From the NCBI RefSeq assembly GCF_051020765.1, contig NC_134943.1, positions 9,176,001 to 9,240,000 of the forward strand: a stretch of DNA of 64,000 nt. The letters are read 5' to 3'. The stretch is from Lasioglossum baleicum (Eukaryota; Arthropoda; Insecta; Hymenoptera; Halictidae). How positions within the stretch are numbered: the stretch's first letter is position 1; each line of letters opens with the position of its first letter. The notes below the pieces were generated by a model. That model searched no databases. It had not been told where the DNA came from and saw nothing but the letters and a program-made list of their open reading frames with translations. Below, one piece after another: positions 45,391-57,112 of the stretch. The position numbers were made by a program, and so were the translations under genes.

Positions 45391-46980
45391 AGAAGTTGTC
45401 CTGCTTGCCAGATGAAGATGATGAACTGACGTAGACCGCGGCGAGTGTAGTCGAAGCCCTCGCAAATGCTTCACGCCAAAGTACCCCCAGTTTCGAACAA
45501 TCGACGCGTTTTCTCCCCCCCCCCCCCCCGATTTTCCGCAGAGCGAAGTCGCGGTCGGCAACAACAGCTTTTTCATCGGCATCCGGTGGAGCGTTCCTTC
45601 GAAATGACCAGCGGTAGCGCGGAAAGGAGGCGAGCCGCCGTCGAATCCTCTCTGGTGGAATCGATAACTGCATCCATTAGTAACGATTGCGGTCGGCTCG
45701 GAGTCTTCGAAAAAAAGGGCACACGATGCAACGACGCTGGCCGTTTAAAATTTCAGCTTCGGCCCCGCCGATTCCGCCCCATCGACTGCCTATTCCACCC
45801 TTCTTTCTCTCTTTCACTCTCTCTCTCTCTCTTTCTCTCTCTCCACCCTCCTCTCCGCCATCGACCCAATAATTAGTATACCTGCTCGCTCGCAAGGGGA
45901 TGCACCGACGTTCTTCAACGGAATACTTGTAACCGTTTGCCCGTACTTTTTTTCATGCCCCTTTTTCCACCCTCGTTGCTTTCCTTAGCGACGACGCTTA
46001 ATTGCTCGACGTTTATTGCCTTTCAAAGCGATCGAGGAACCACCGTCCCGTTTCGAAGACCTGTTCCGACCAATCAGAGTTCGATGCGCTCCGCGCCACT
46101 TCGCGTCGCGTTTCCCTCCCTTGCCACCCCTCCCCTACCGCTCGCGAACTATGCTCTCCAAAACCTCTCCGTTACCAGCTCCCCCTGTTGCGACTCTTTC
46201 CATCGCCGAGAAATTCTTCCGGCAGATCGTTTACAATTTTTCGGGCTCTTCGATCACTGTGTCCACTCCTTCAAACAGGCTTCGATTATAGTTAGTCCTG
46301 AGAGTCTCGAAGGGGCGTGGTTTTCTTGCTCCGGACTTCCCACCGTTCTCCTCAGGGCAATTTCTGTGGTTGTAAGGAAAAACGTCACAATTTCAAAAAA
46401 ATTGGGTTTATAGAGTATAGGATTTACGTAGTATTTACTCTTTTTAGACATATTTAGACCTCGCCGGAGTTTTCACACAGAAATCTTGTTCGCTTTCGTG
46501 GCACATAGACGGCAGAAAGATTCCAGAGTCGAATAAAGATGATCCCTGGAAACACAATCGGAGGCTTCTCACCGTGGACATGTTCCGCGTTTGACGCGGC
46601 ACGAAACGCGTTCGCGCGTTTCCTCCCTTATTAACGTTTTACAATTGACAACGTTCGACGAGTCGGCGTTACGCAACCCCGTCGCCCAGCGCGGAATTGC
46701 GTAACCCGGTTATGAAAACGATCTGCATTCGGTCGAGGCAAAGTAGCGCGGACAACGATAAACATCCCCTGGTAACGGGAGAGCGAGCCGATATACATAG
46801 AAACAACGGGGTTCTCGTCGGCACCCTTCAACAGCAATCCCATGAATTTTCAGAAAATCGCCGCGAAACAGACCTCCGCAGCCCTGGATCCATCCCCAAA
46901 CTTTCCCTTCTTTCCGCGGTACACAGTTTCGTTGTGATAAAAATCGGTGAAAATTCATGGCGCTGTTCATTGTAAATTAT
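45391..46980. other. Unique DNA with a C run and a CT tract
   Basis: A 15-base C run lies at 45515-45529 and CT-rich sequence at 45801-45850. The + frame 45937-46413 begins at GTG, with no recognised domain. No gene called. Confidence 0.45.
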
Positions 46981-46989
46981 TAATCACTG

Positions 46990-47100
46990 CACTGCGGATT
47001 TTATGATCATAAATGGGTGAGTGCAATTTCAAATAGCAGAAAGATGAAAAAAGTGATTGAAAGAGTGAGGGTGAACAGAAATTGATTTCACCCCTGATGA
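46990..47100. repeat. 14-bp palindrome and short hairpin in AT-rich DNA
   Basis: TTTATGATCATAAA (about 46999-47012) is a perfect palindrome next to GTGAGTGCAA. A hairpin GGGTGAA/TTCACCC follows at 47069-47093. These could be remnants of a decayed element. Confidence 0.4.
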
Positions 47101-47479
47101 ATTCCAATAAATCCCGATACAAATAACATTGGATACCTGGCTTTGTCCAGCGTACCTTTATCGAATATAAAGTTACCCCCGTGAATTTTGACTAATTTCA
47201 TAAAAATTTTCGGAGCAGCACCTGAATTACGGAAAAGGCCCGGCGCGCCGGGGGGTGCGTAATTCCCGAGTAGTTTCTAATTAATGACTGATTGGCAGCT
47301 CGGCGTTCTTGCAGCCCTCGCAACGGCGGCTTCTCACCCCCTCTGGTTCCAGAAATCCGTCTACCCCATTTCGCGTCCCCCACCCCGTGTCTGGCCGTCA
47401 CCTCTCTCGCCCTCGGTTCTCCTTCTCGTCTCTGTTCCGGCTTTCGCGGCTTTTTTCTTCGTTTGACCTCCTCCTCCTG

Positions 47480-47511
<32 letters not shown>

Positions 47512-48456
47512 CGCCCCTCTCTCTCTCTATCTCTCTCTATCTCTTTCGCCCCGTGGTTCTGGCCGTAGCCGGCGGAACCCATCATTCGACATCGATTAAT
47601 TCGCTCGGTTTCCAAGCAGGCGCATCCTGGCGCGCGCCCCCGCGGAAATCTTACGCTCGAGGGCTCGTCCCAACCCCCGAGTCGACTCGAGGCCGGTCAG
47701 TATCGATACTCTCGAATCAAACGAATCCCGGGAGCCGATAACACAACCTCCCTATCCCCCCCTCTGTGCCTCCTGCGCGCAGGTGGCCGATTCTATAAAA
47801 TAGGTGGAATTCATTAAAAGATTTTCATGTCGCGAACTTGATCGAGATAGAATGCAACGGACGCAGACTTCTTCCTGATCTGATTTGTCGAAGTAGTGGT
47901 CAGTTTTGAGTGTTCACAGGTCGGTCCTATATATGACCGACACAATTTATTTACTAACCTGGAAAAACAATTTTTACTACCGCGTGTTAAGTAAACCAAA
48001 TTTTATTAGTGTCCGCGAAGTATGAGAATATTACAAAAATTATCGTTACAATTAACAGACACGAATTTTCCTCCAGGTTTCCGCTATTCCGGCCCACTGT
48101 GCTCTGTGATCGTTTGCATACGCACACGACTCCCGGAGACGGATTTTTCCGCGGAACAACGTATTGTGCGGAGCGGCATCATTCATTACCTCGGCCTGTC
48201 AATTAAAGATAACGGCCACCCCGCGGTTCCCATTCTCATCATCGCGGAGAGCACAGCAGCCCGAAGATCTCGGGGCCTACGGTCCTCGGTACGACGACGA
48301 CATTCTCGAGTTCGCTAATTTAATAAATAATTCAGCCGACGGTCGATCAATGTTCATTACGGGGCCGGGCCGACGATCGACTCGACGTTGCCCGGTGGAA
48401 ACGAGGTCCGTTAAGCGTTTCATTACGGCAATTCGAAAGAAAGAGGGAGCGAGCAA
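47101..48456. other. Unique DNA with CT microsatellite and one hairpin
   Basis: 47479-47546 is mostly (CT)n with CTAT interruptions. GTCGGTC-CTATATAT-GACCGAC at 47920-47941 is a perfect seven-base-pair hairpin. 48060-48360 contains many TAATTA/ATTAAT words within GC-rich DNA, typical of conserved insect enhancers, though conservation cannot be judged here. Confidence 0.45.
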
Positions 48457-48492
48457 CGTCGTCGTCGTCGTCGTCGCCGCCGTCGTCGTCGC
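48457..48492 (+). repeat. (GTC)n/(GCC)n microsatellite
   Basis: Nine or more consecutive GTC triplets interrupted by GCC pairs. Confidence 0.93.
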
Positions 48493-48680
48493 TGGGCTGC
48501 TTCGAGGAAGTAATTAACGTTGCAGCGGGTAGCAGTCCGTGAAAGTCTCGTCTCATCGAGACGAGACGGGCTTGACCTTTGCCGGGGGCCGATAGAAGTC
48601 GCGGCCGGACGATAACGCGTTCCACATTTACCGAAAACCGCGGCCTCCTCAGCCTCCGAGCTCTAGCTAGAGGCGGAATG

Positions 48681-48754
48681 TGTACAGTGAACTAATTCCG
48701 AGTTTCTTATACCGCGACACGAATTAACCGGGTTGTAGCAAGGCTCACTGTACA
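48681..48754. mobile_element. Small TA-flanked inverted-repeat element
   Basis: TGTACAGTGA at 48681-48690 is perfectly complementary to TCACTGTACA at 48745-48754. Read as TA target plus CAGTGA ends, with TAATTCCGAG and CGAATTAACCGGG inside, it resembles a very small pogo/Tigger-type MITE. It is short enough that a plain hairpin is an alternative. Confidence 0.45.
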
Positions 48755-49394
48755 TTACAAGTAGGTTCGAATGTTTCGTAAGAACCTCGAAGAAGCAATA
48801 CTTTTAAGTAGATTGAAGCCTTCTAGACGAGATAGGTTCGAATTCTTTGTACTTCGAAGTACCTCTCCAAGGAGTTTGTCCCATCTTCTTAGCGAACGAG
48901 GAATAAAGTGTATGTACTAATAAGAGATTCAAGTAAATTTTCGACCCACAGGTACTCATTCTAGAGTTCGAAACCGATGTATGAAATGATCACGTAGAAC
49001 GATTGAAACTGTTTTGGATTTTTCGAGTGATCGAAACCGGCGAAACGAAACTTGGTTACTGGAATTGATAAATATTATATTGAAAATGATGCCATCCTCT
49101 ATTCCTCTCTCTCTCTCTCTCTCTAAACTAATGATTTGTAGTCGGCTAAGTGTGTCGGCTAACGAGCACCGTGTCGTGCCGCGATTCGAAAGTTTCGGTT
49201 CGGCAGCGCGCTCGGCGAACGCCGCGGTACGCGCGTTTCAACTTATTTACCCCTTAGACGGCAGAGATGGCACTCGAAGGAGAAAAATGCAGGGCGCTGC
49301 CGGTAAAGGAACGAAGGGAAAGGGTGTGCTTTACGCACGCGCTCCGAACAGAGAGGAAGAAACAGAGAATGAGAGAGGTACGCACACACAGGGC
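48755..49394. other. AT-rich to balanced DNA with a 14-bp palindrome
   Basis: GTACTTCGAAGTAC at 48849-48862 is a perfect palindrome. AGGTTCGAAT followed by TTTCGTA or TCTTTGTA occurs twice (48770 and 48834). No gene. Confidence 0.45.
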
Positions 49395-49941
49395 GAGAGA
49401 GAGAGAGAGAGAGAGAGAGATAGGTAAGCAATAAAACCGAATTCGAAATTTTCCAATGAATTTATGGTAGCCTTCTCCCCTCGCCGCGCGCAGCCGACGC
49501 GAAAGCAGCCCCTTCTGTCCAGGGTGTATTCAGAAGATCATAGGAGTACGAAAGCAATGCGTGCACGCACGCATGCACCCGTGCACGCGGGCACCCACGC
49601 ACAGTCCCTCTCTCTCTCTCTCTCTCTCCCTTTCTCTCTCTTTCGCTTTCCCTCGCCGTGGCTGTTGTTTCTCTCACTTTGGATAAACGTATCTCCCTTG
49701 ATCCGCGCTGCGATCTCTGTCGCACGCGCGGGAGGCCACGGGCACCGGCGTCTCTCGAGCGTCTTTTTCCGTCCGACGCAAGGCAAAGAGGGCAGAGAAC
49801 GTATCCAGCGATCAAATAAAAGCCCGTGTTTTCCCCGATATTGAACCCTAAGCTAAGCCTAACCTGCCCCAACCTCCGCCTACCGCAACGTGGCCTGCCG
49901 TACAGGCACAGCACACAGCATAGCACAGGCAGGCATGCTGG

Positions 49942-49980
<39 letters not shown>

Positions 49981-50470
49981 AGCGCGTAGGGGAGAGAGAG
50001 CGTAGAAAAGGTGGGGTTGGAGGAAGAGGAACGCTCCCGAGGATGGAGGGAGTTGGTGTACGGGGGTGGCAGGTAGGGGGAAGCCACCCCAACTGCGGTC
50101 GTTGACCCCACGCACACCCCCAGTCCAGCCCGAACCCACCCCTCAGGGCCGACGACACTGGTGCCGTCTCACGGAAAAGTATTGCACTCGCATTGCAACC
50201 CCCTTTCAGAACCGTCCCTCTGTCTCCTCGCTCTCTCTCTCTCTCTACCGGCGTTGCCACCATCTACCCTCTGCCTCCTCCACCTCCTCCTTCTCTCTGC
50301 CACCCCCGCCTTCTCTACCTTCTCCAACTCCTCCTGCCCCCGTCACCGTCGCGGCCCTTCTTCTCCCTATTTCTTTTCGTCTCTTCCTCTGTCCTTGCCT
50401 CCTCCACCCCAGCGTCTTCTCTTCTCTTTCTCTCACTCTCTTTCTCTCTCTCTCTCTCTGTCTCTCTGTC
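49395..50470. repeat. Cluster of microsatellites: GA, CT and (GGCA)n
   Basis: (GA)n at 49395-49420; alternating GTGCACGC words at 49560-49600; (CT)n at 49608-49629; (GGCA)n at 49926-49980, interrupted once by TGCT; C/T-rich sequence to 50470 with (CT)n at 50441-50468. The minus-strand frame 49462-50139 (225 codons) reads the GGCA array as LPAC repeats and is not a gene. Confidence 0.88.
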
Positions 50471-52568
50471 TTCCTCGCTTTTTCTACCACCCACCAACCC
50501 CCTTCAACCCTCTTCTCCGTTCTCGCCCTCCAGGACCTCCGTTGCCCTCTTTCTCGCGCATCGTTTCCTCGTCCTCGGGCTTTTTTCAACGGACCACCCC
50601 CGTACATGGGCTTCGTGTCCCAGGATAACGAGTCGACTCGGGGGAACGACTTTAGGCAAACCCGAGACCCGTTCCGTTCATCCTTCATCGTTTCGACGAA
50701 TTTCGAAACCGTGCCTCCGCTAGGCTTGCTAACTAAGCCTCTGTTCCTTAAACCCCGTTAACATTCGGCAACTTTCGGTCGAACGACTAAGTTGATCGAG
50801 CAAAGTCGTCCATGCCACCACAGTGTCAACCAAATCGAACGTACTTCCGATCGTACCTCCTGTCCTAATGAGTCTATGTATAACAGTAGATTCCGCAGCC
50901 TATAGGATTTCGATCCATGGATCTTAATGCGGCTCGCAATCACATGCTTGTCAGATCGATCCGGAAAGACAAAACCGGCAATTGCGGCGTCCTTCGAGTT
51001 TCGTTCTCCGGGTTTCATTCTCCAGGAACCGAGAGATCCAGCGAAGCCCGGTCGAGAAAGTTTTCGGTGGCGTGTATCGTGTCTCGAATTCCGTTTAATT
51101 AACGTTGGATAGAGGAATCTGCCTCGAAAGAGAGATAGTGGGAGAGGGGAAGAGAGAATGCAGGCAAGTGCTCGGACCCGGGCGCCAGTCCCCCCTACGA
51201 ACTGAATCTTTGTTTGAGATCGAAGCCGGGGGATCCCGAGGTATTTATCGGCGCCGAGCCGCGGAGTTGTCGCGGGAGAGAGGCCCGCTAGTCTCCATTA
51301 ACGCAACAGTTTATGTCGGCGGCTACAAACGACTCTCCGCTACGCTTCTGCCCGCTTCAGCCCGCTTCCAAGCGAGAGCAGCACGCCCCCGGGATTTTTT
51401 ATTGGGAGATCGGGAAAAGTTGAATGAACGATATCAAAGGGTGCCGTTACGAAAATTCACGAGCGAAGCGTCGTTACGTCGTGCCGGAAAGGGAGGAAAA
51501 AAATGTTGCTCGTCGATGCGCGTGCATTTACGTCGCGTAATAAAGTGAAACGCGGCGATTCAATGACCATCATCGGGGGCAAAGCGTATTGAAAAAAAGG
51601 GGGACTACCACTGCCACTCGACGGGAGCCTTGAAAAATGAAAATTTACACCGATACGTTCGTCGACGCTATACTATCCCTTCCTCTCTTTCCCGCCCGAC
51701 CACCTCCCCCCCTCTCTATTTTCGATGCTCCTCTCTCTGAATCTCTCTCTTTCTCTAACTCTCTTTCTTTCGGTACCTTTTAATTCGCGGCTTCGGGAAC
51801 TTGCTCCGAAAACTAGGCGAAACTGAACCCTCCGAGGATCCCGAGTCTCTCGGGGCAGCTCCTTGAACCCTACTGGGGTTAGCTTCCTCTACTTTCGCAC
51901 GGCGGTTCATTCAACCCCTGTATTTTATTCATTGTACAATAAGATCCTCATGTGAAATTGAATTTGTCTCAGTCTTACAGAGCCGTGGCATAGGAAAGAG
52001 CCTAATAATCGCTGAAACAATATCGTCCCTAGTGGTCCTCGTCGTATTAGATTCGTTGATGCTTGATCCTGGAAACCGATATTCTTCCACGAAGAGGAAC
52101 AGCTCGTTGGAGGCTTCTGAGAGGACCCCCGGCGGCGATCGTCGACGATCGTTTTGACGAGTGGGAGGCGTCGGCGTCGGCGTCGCGGACAAAGAGCTCG
52201 GATCGACTCGCGCCGATCCGCTCCGCTCCGATCCGCGACGAGCGAGAGGATTATCAATGGCGTACCAGAAAAGTTCGTCGAGGAAAAGTTTTATTGTCTA
52301 GAGCCATGGCCGATTTGTTATCCAACCGTGCGGATGCGTACGCGGCGCTTTTGCTTCCGGGTTAGGGCTCTGCAGGGTGTTGTTCAACGACCTGTATAGG
52401 TACACCTTTTTTTTTCCTCCGCGGCGTCGACGCGCAGAGTGCGGGTACCGTCGGTCTTTTTCTTCGTCGACAATCAAGAACTCATCCGCAGCGAGTCGGC
52501 CGATCACTTCCAGATCGCGGACCGGCTGCAGATTTTTTTAAATCGGAGCCTGCCTCGTCCTAGTAGCA
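50471..52568. other. Unique DNA, no gene seen
   Basis: 51660-51775 is pyrimidine-rich. GGCGTCGGCGTCGGCGTCGC at 52167-52186 is a short GGCGTC array. Frames up to 147 codons at 51105-51548 have no domain. AT-rich word clusters at 51920-52060 show no repeat ends. Confidence 0.45.
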
Positions 52569-52574
52569 TTTTTA

Positions 52575-53209
52575 CCACGCTTATATTAGCTCGCCGAGTT
52601 GTTGTTGTTGTTGTTGTATGCGTTAAATCTTGTAATCGAACTCTTAAACCACTTCTTGATGAGCTAGAGACTTGAAACTGTAAACGTAGCTCAGAACTGG
52701 ATGGCAATGCAATATTAAAAACAAATTTTTTAAAAAAACTGTGCGTTCAGGAGAAAAAAAATTTTAATATTAACCGTCGGTAGTACGTCATCGCGTTCGG
52801 CGATCCCCACTCCGTGCGCCAGCGCTCCCTACTCCACTACGCGTTCCCACTCCGACTCATCCCCACTTCACTGACCCATTTCGCACCGAAGGAGCTCAGT
52901 CAAGAGACGTCGTCTCTCGGAGTCATCCTCTCATACTATCTCACGTATTTCGATATTACACGACATTGCAGTATTACTATATCTTGCGTTCCATTGAAAA
53001 AAGACTAAAAAGTAGAAAATAAAATAATATATTAAAATGCACTAAAAAGGAGAAAATAATTTTTTTAGACATTAGTGACTATAAATAAAAGCGTGGAGCG
53101 CCCACGAAGATCACGTCAATATAGTTTAGCGCTGCACGCTTTCATTTATAGTCATGAATGTCTAAAAAAATTATTTTCTCCTTTTTAGTGCAGTTTAATA
53201 TAAGCGTGG
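52575..53209 (+). mobile_element. CCACGC-ended transposable element, long copy with target duplication
   Basis: Ends are CCACGCTTATATTA and its complement; TTTTTA is present directly outside both ends (52569-52574 and 53210-53215), a probable 6-bp target-site duplication. A GTT array lies near the left end (52598-52616). Near the right end a nested fold-back occupies about 53030-53203: GCACTAAAAAGGAGAAAATA with ATTTTTTTAGACAT, and their complements, around a central CGTGGAGCGC. About 260 bp in the middle is absent from the copy at 23532-24021. No transposase frame. Confidence 0.8.
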
Positions 53210-53215
53210 TTTTTA

Positions 53216-54990
53216 AAAAATTTTTTTATATATTTTTTTCCAGTAGAATAGCTATTTGTTCAATTTGGCACAGTGAATAACTAATTGACGATTTCGATAC
53301 TCTGGATCACAATAGATCCGGATCTACGTCTGGACACCGTAGGGTTAAAATCTGAAAACTTCGAACAAACAGATTCTTTCTAAACTCCCAGAAAATACAT
53401 TGTCGCTAAGCCGAAGGGGTGGTTAGCGTATGCCACCCGACGTGCGCCGACACCCACGCCCGAATAATTCCGCGCCCCTAACTTTCCGTCGATCCTCGCA
53501 GGCACGGGTCTCGATCGCGATCTACCACCGAAACGTTTTCGTTTCGTTTCGCCGGAAGGAAGTTATTCGATTTCGAATGCACCCTCCTCGGGGCGCCAAT
53601 GGTGGCCGCCGTTGTCGCTAATGTTCATCGACAGCATGAATCAGAAGGCTTCTGCGTGACGGGTACAACCGGTGGTTAAAAATTGATTACGATCTCGAAA
53701 ATCGAACTTTCCCCTTTTTTCCGGGGAAAAACTGCGGGGCCGAGGGTGCACAGATGCGATCGAGGATATACGTATACGTGGTGTACGTATCGCCCGAGGG
53801 ACGAGGTAATGCGTCTCGGACGGGGCAGCGCACACAGGACGTCCTCGGCTTCGATCACGCGTTTTCACCGAAGCTCGAAAGCACGAGCCTTCGAAGCCTG
53901 CGAGGCTATACGGGTGAATCATGCGACGCGTATTGGGACTACGCGCGCCGATATCGAGCAAGGGGCTGCGAAAAAGTCTTTCGAACGGTGCGTCGTGGTA
54001 GGTCGTTGACCCGTCCCTCGTGTGCGGACGTCGCGACGCTCCCGCACAACCCGAAGAAATTTCACTGAACAAAATGCGAAAGGAATTTCGCCCAGCGAAA
54101 TACCTGACCCGTTCCCCTGACGTCGCTGCGTAGTCAAGACAAAGTTAAAAAGAAGTCGGACTTCGGATTAAGAAGCTGATGGAATTTTTCTGACGATCCT
54201 AATCGGGGTCTTGGACTCTTGAATGAGGACAATGATCAGCCTTTAGCCAATAGCAGATTCATAATAACACTCCTAAGAATCTTAAGTTAAGATGGCTGAC
54301 TAAAGGTACACCTACCCTACTTGCTGCCACTTCTTAAATGTTCGTGTGCTAGGTAATTTTTTTATTTATTCCTTCACACCGTCTGTGGAGATTAGACTCT
54401 GCAGGCGGTTACAATATTTATGTTTGAAGCGACAGCTCACGTTTCTTGTTGGGCGAAAACAATTTTCAGATAAGGGTGGCGTTTTTCCAGGGAATGGTAT
54501 CGTTTTCGAGCGGAGGGGCAGGGGGATGTTTCGCGTGATACTTTGCGAGGTTATGCTCCTCAGTCTGGTGGGCTCGGGCAGCCGAAAGACGGGAGGAGCG
54601 TGCAGGTCGGAGAAATTCACGCGAAACATGTGCGACTCGGGTAGGGACGACCCACCCTAAATTTGCGTGTCTCGAGCGGTGTGCGGGCCGCGTCCCTCTC
54701 TCCCCTGGAACTTTCAACCCTCGGAGGATAACCCGCACTGACCTACCCCTACTACGTGATTTATGTACGAGCGGCGTACGTAGACGCAGGGGCGTCGAGA
54801 CCCCTCTTTCCTTCTTAGCCCTTTCGAGAACCACTTGTCCCGCCGGGGAGAGGGTTGAAAAATTCCTGCCGCGATTACACGCGCGTCGCGACGACACACA
54901 TTTTTTTCGGGCGCACAAATTTTCCTCGCGGTGTTTCCTTCCCTTCTCTCCTCCGCTCTACTGTTTTCCGAAAACGATGCGGCGACCGTG
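53216..54990. other. Unique DNA, no gene called
   Basis: AT-rich to 53420 and 54110-54370, GC-rich elsewhere. Frames of 100-150 codons overlap on both strands at 53640-54070 and 54466-54918. No repeat is recognised. Confidence 0.45.
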
Positions 54991-55324
54991 CACAGTGGGA
55001 TATTCGACCTGAAGAACCAGAAGAAAGTCCATTTTCAGAAGTTTCACGAAATTCAACTCAGGCCCTAACAAAAAAATGTTTTGCGCAAAAAGATTTTATA
55101 AAAAACAATTGAACCGACTTCGAAACGCACTAAAGAAATGCACCAAAAAGTATGAAATAATTTCCAAAATCAATTTTCCAAATGACAAATGTTGCTGATT
55201 ACGATTTCGTTGGAATACGGTGCAACTAACGTTAAGACAAATTCAACGTCACATAATGACTTTGAACCAACAAATAATGCTAGAATAGTTTCTTCAGGTT
55301 TTCCGGGCCGAATAGCCCACCGTG
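54991..55324. mobile_element. 334-bp terminal-inverted-repeat element
   Basis: The left end CACAGTGGGATATTCGACC is matched on the other strand at the right end by CACGGTGGGCTATTCGGCC. The match continues through CCTGAAGAA or AACCTGAAGAAA with small gaps, about 30 bp in all. The interior is AT-rich with no frame. The flanks share CGTG but no clean duplication of a standard length. It is a non-autonomous DNA transposon of unassigned superfamily. Confidence 0.6.
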
Positions 55325-56625
55325 CGACGACGACTGGGTTTACGAAATAGAAACGCACGTGTCGCGGGAGTAATTCGCAAATTTCGGAAGGGAAAACGAG
55401 ACGCCGAGACGGTTCGCGTCGCTTCGAGTCTCGAGATCGCATAAAGTTGCCAGTCGAGTCTCGTCGCGCGCGCTCGCAACCCCCGCTTTTCCCCCAACCC
55501 CGAGAGTTTCGGTATAATTACCGACACTGGCCGAGCAATCCCTGGTGATCTAAAATCTCCTTCTCTTAACTTTCCCGCTAGGTCCACTTAATTCCGCGGA
55601 AGTTAATTAAGAACGCGGGCGAGCGGTCGCTTTAAAGTAGCCAATTTAAATTACTTTTACGAGTCCTTGGGCGCAAGCGGCCTTCCCCGTTCGACCCGAA
55701 ATCTATCGGCCGTCTGACGACCTTTCTCTCCTTCCTGTGTAGATAGGGATAGAGAGAGAAGCATCTTCCGGTTTCTTGGGGTTTCGCCGCGTAGATAGCG
55801 TTCCTCCCTCCCGCACCCGAACACGGTGGCTCGCGGATCGATCGATCTACTCGAAATTTCAACTAGCAGCGCACGCGATATCCTGCCGCACAATTGTCCC
55901 AGGTAATCAATTCCCCCCTCCTCTCCTTCATGACGCCCCCTTCGGCGGAGTTCTCTCCTCAACATCAACTAAATCGAATCCCCCTCGAACGCGAACAGCT
56001 CTACACACGTTCGGCCGTTCCGGCTGAAAAAACCCGCCGCGATCGAGAGAGGAAGCTGTGTATGTATCGCGATCTCTCGGAGCCAAGAACACTCTGTTGC
56101 TGTTGCGAAATGTACGAAAAGGTCAGCGACACCAGATGATAGAGACCGAACTGGATTTCTTTGTTTTGTCTGGCTCAAGGTCCTCCAACTAAAATGCCTA
56201 ACATCAATTGTTCTGTTGTTCTGCTTTTGTTTTATCAGTTACAGGACACAGCGAAGGACAGAAGGAGGGTCTCGGGCACACCTTGCCCGTCCCGATATGG
56301 CGGTGGTATGACCGTGTTCCTTGCCCCGTTGATCTACGGATGGGAGGATGCGTGCGCTTCGTCGTCGACGTCGCGACGCGCGGATATATCTCTGCCTCCT
56401 TCTACCGTGAGGAGCATCCCGCGCCCTCGCGCCCCTAAATTACTGGCAGCGGCCTGCGAAATTGCTTTCGTACGTAAAAGAAAACCGTAGCCACCCGCCC
56501 CTTACGGTCGATACCGGCCCGAAAAAGGGGAAGGTCGCATGCGTCTGCACACGGGCTGCTATCCGCTGCTACGCACTGCTACGTACGCGTTCGCTCACGC
56601 ACCGAGTTGAAAAACGAGGCCGGAG
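55325..56625. other. Unique GC-rich DNA, no gene seen
   Basis: Overlapping frames up to 109 codons on both strands. ATCCCAGGTAATC-type and other donor-like words are present, but no exon can be built. CTGCTACG repeats three times at 56560-56582. Confidence 0.45.
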
Positions 56626-56808
56626 ATGGAGGAGCCGATGACAGGACACGAAGCTTCCTTACTACAGCTTCTGGTAGGGTGGGACCTAGAAGGCGTATCT
56701 TGGGTGCTCTTTAACCTCGTGGTGACAGGACAAAGCCAAGTGGAGGTGAAGTTTTTTAAGGATGTTCTGGAGGTATATAAAAATGCAACAAAATTTTTGA
56801 AAATTTGA
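56626..56808 (+). other. ATG frame running into a transposon, possible coding relic
   Basis: It opens at ATG 56626 and stays open for 60 codons (peptide starts MEEPMTGHEASLLQLLVGWD). Its last 16 codons lie inside the TTAA-flanked element at 56760-57100. The segment 56687-56740 resembles 57155-57215 in both DNA and reading frame (GVxxxLFxLxxxGQxxV pattern). That suggests two diverged copies of one coding-like sequence separated by the insertion. No family recognised. Confidence 0.2.
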
Positions 56809-57100
56809 CAAGATATAATTCTTGCTAAATTAATGCAATTACCAAAGTTTGGGTTCGATTCGCTGCACCGTTTAAGAATCATAGCAACTTAAAGTTTGCA
56901 CATTTTAACACGTCTTCTTATGGAGAATTCATAAAATTCCACTTCAAACCCTATTTAAACCTTAATAAACGCAACTAGAAACTCCAAAAAAAAATACACT
57001 CAAAAACAAAAATATACTCATGAATGGCTTTCATTGCCAATATATTGATGGATTTAGAATTTCTTGTACTTTTGTCTCCCATTGTACCTCCAGAACATCC
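56760..57100. mobile_element. TTAA-flanked inverted-repeat element (MITE)
   Basis: A perfect 21-bp inverted repeat spans 56755-56775 and 57085-57105: TTTAAGGATGTTCTGGAGGT and its complement. TTAA lies at each boundary (56756-56759 and 57101-57104), leaving ends GGATGTTCTGGAGGTA. The 341-bp interior is AT-rich with no transposase. TTAA targets are typical of piggyBac and Kolobok elements; the family assignment is inference. Confidence 0.75.
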
Positions 57101-57112
57101 TTAAATCTACTT

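Noticed and set aside
49926..49980. Regular spaced repeat that might be taken for a CRISPR-like array
   Set aside because: A plain GGCA tetranucleotide microsatellite without spacers; the window is eukaryotic.
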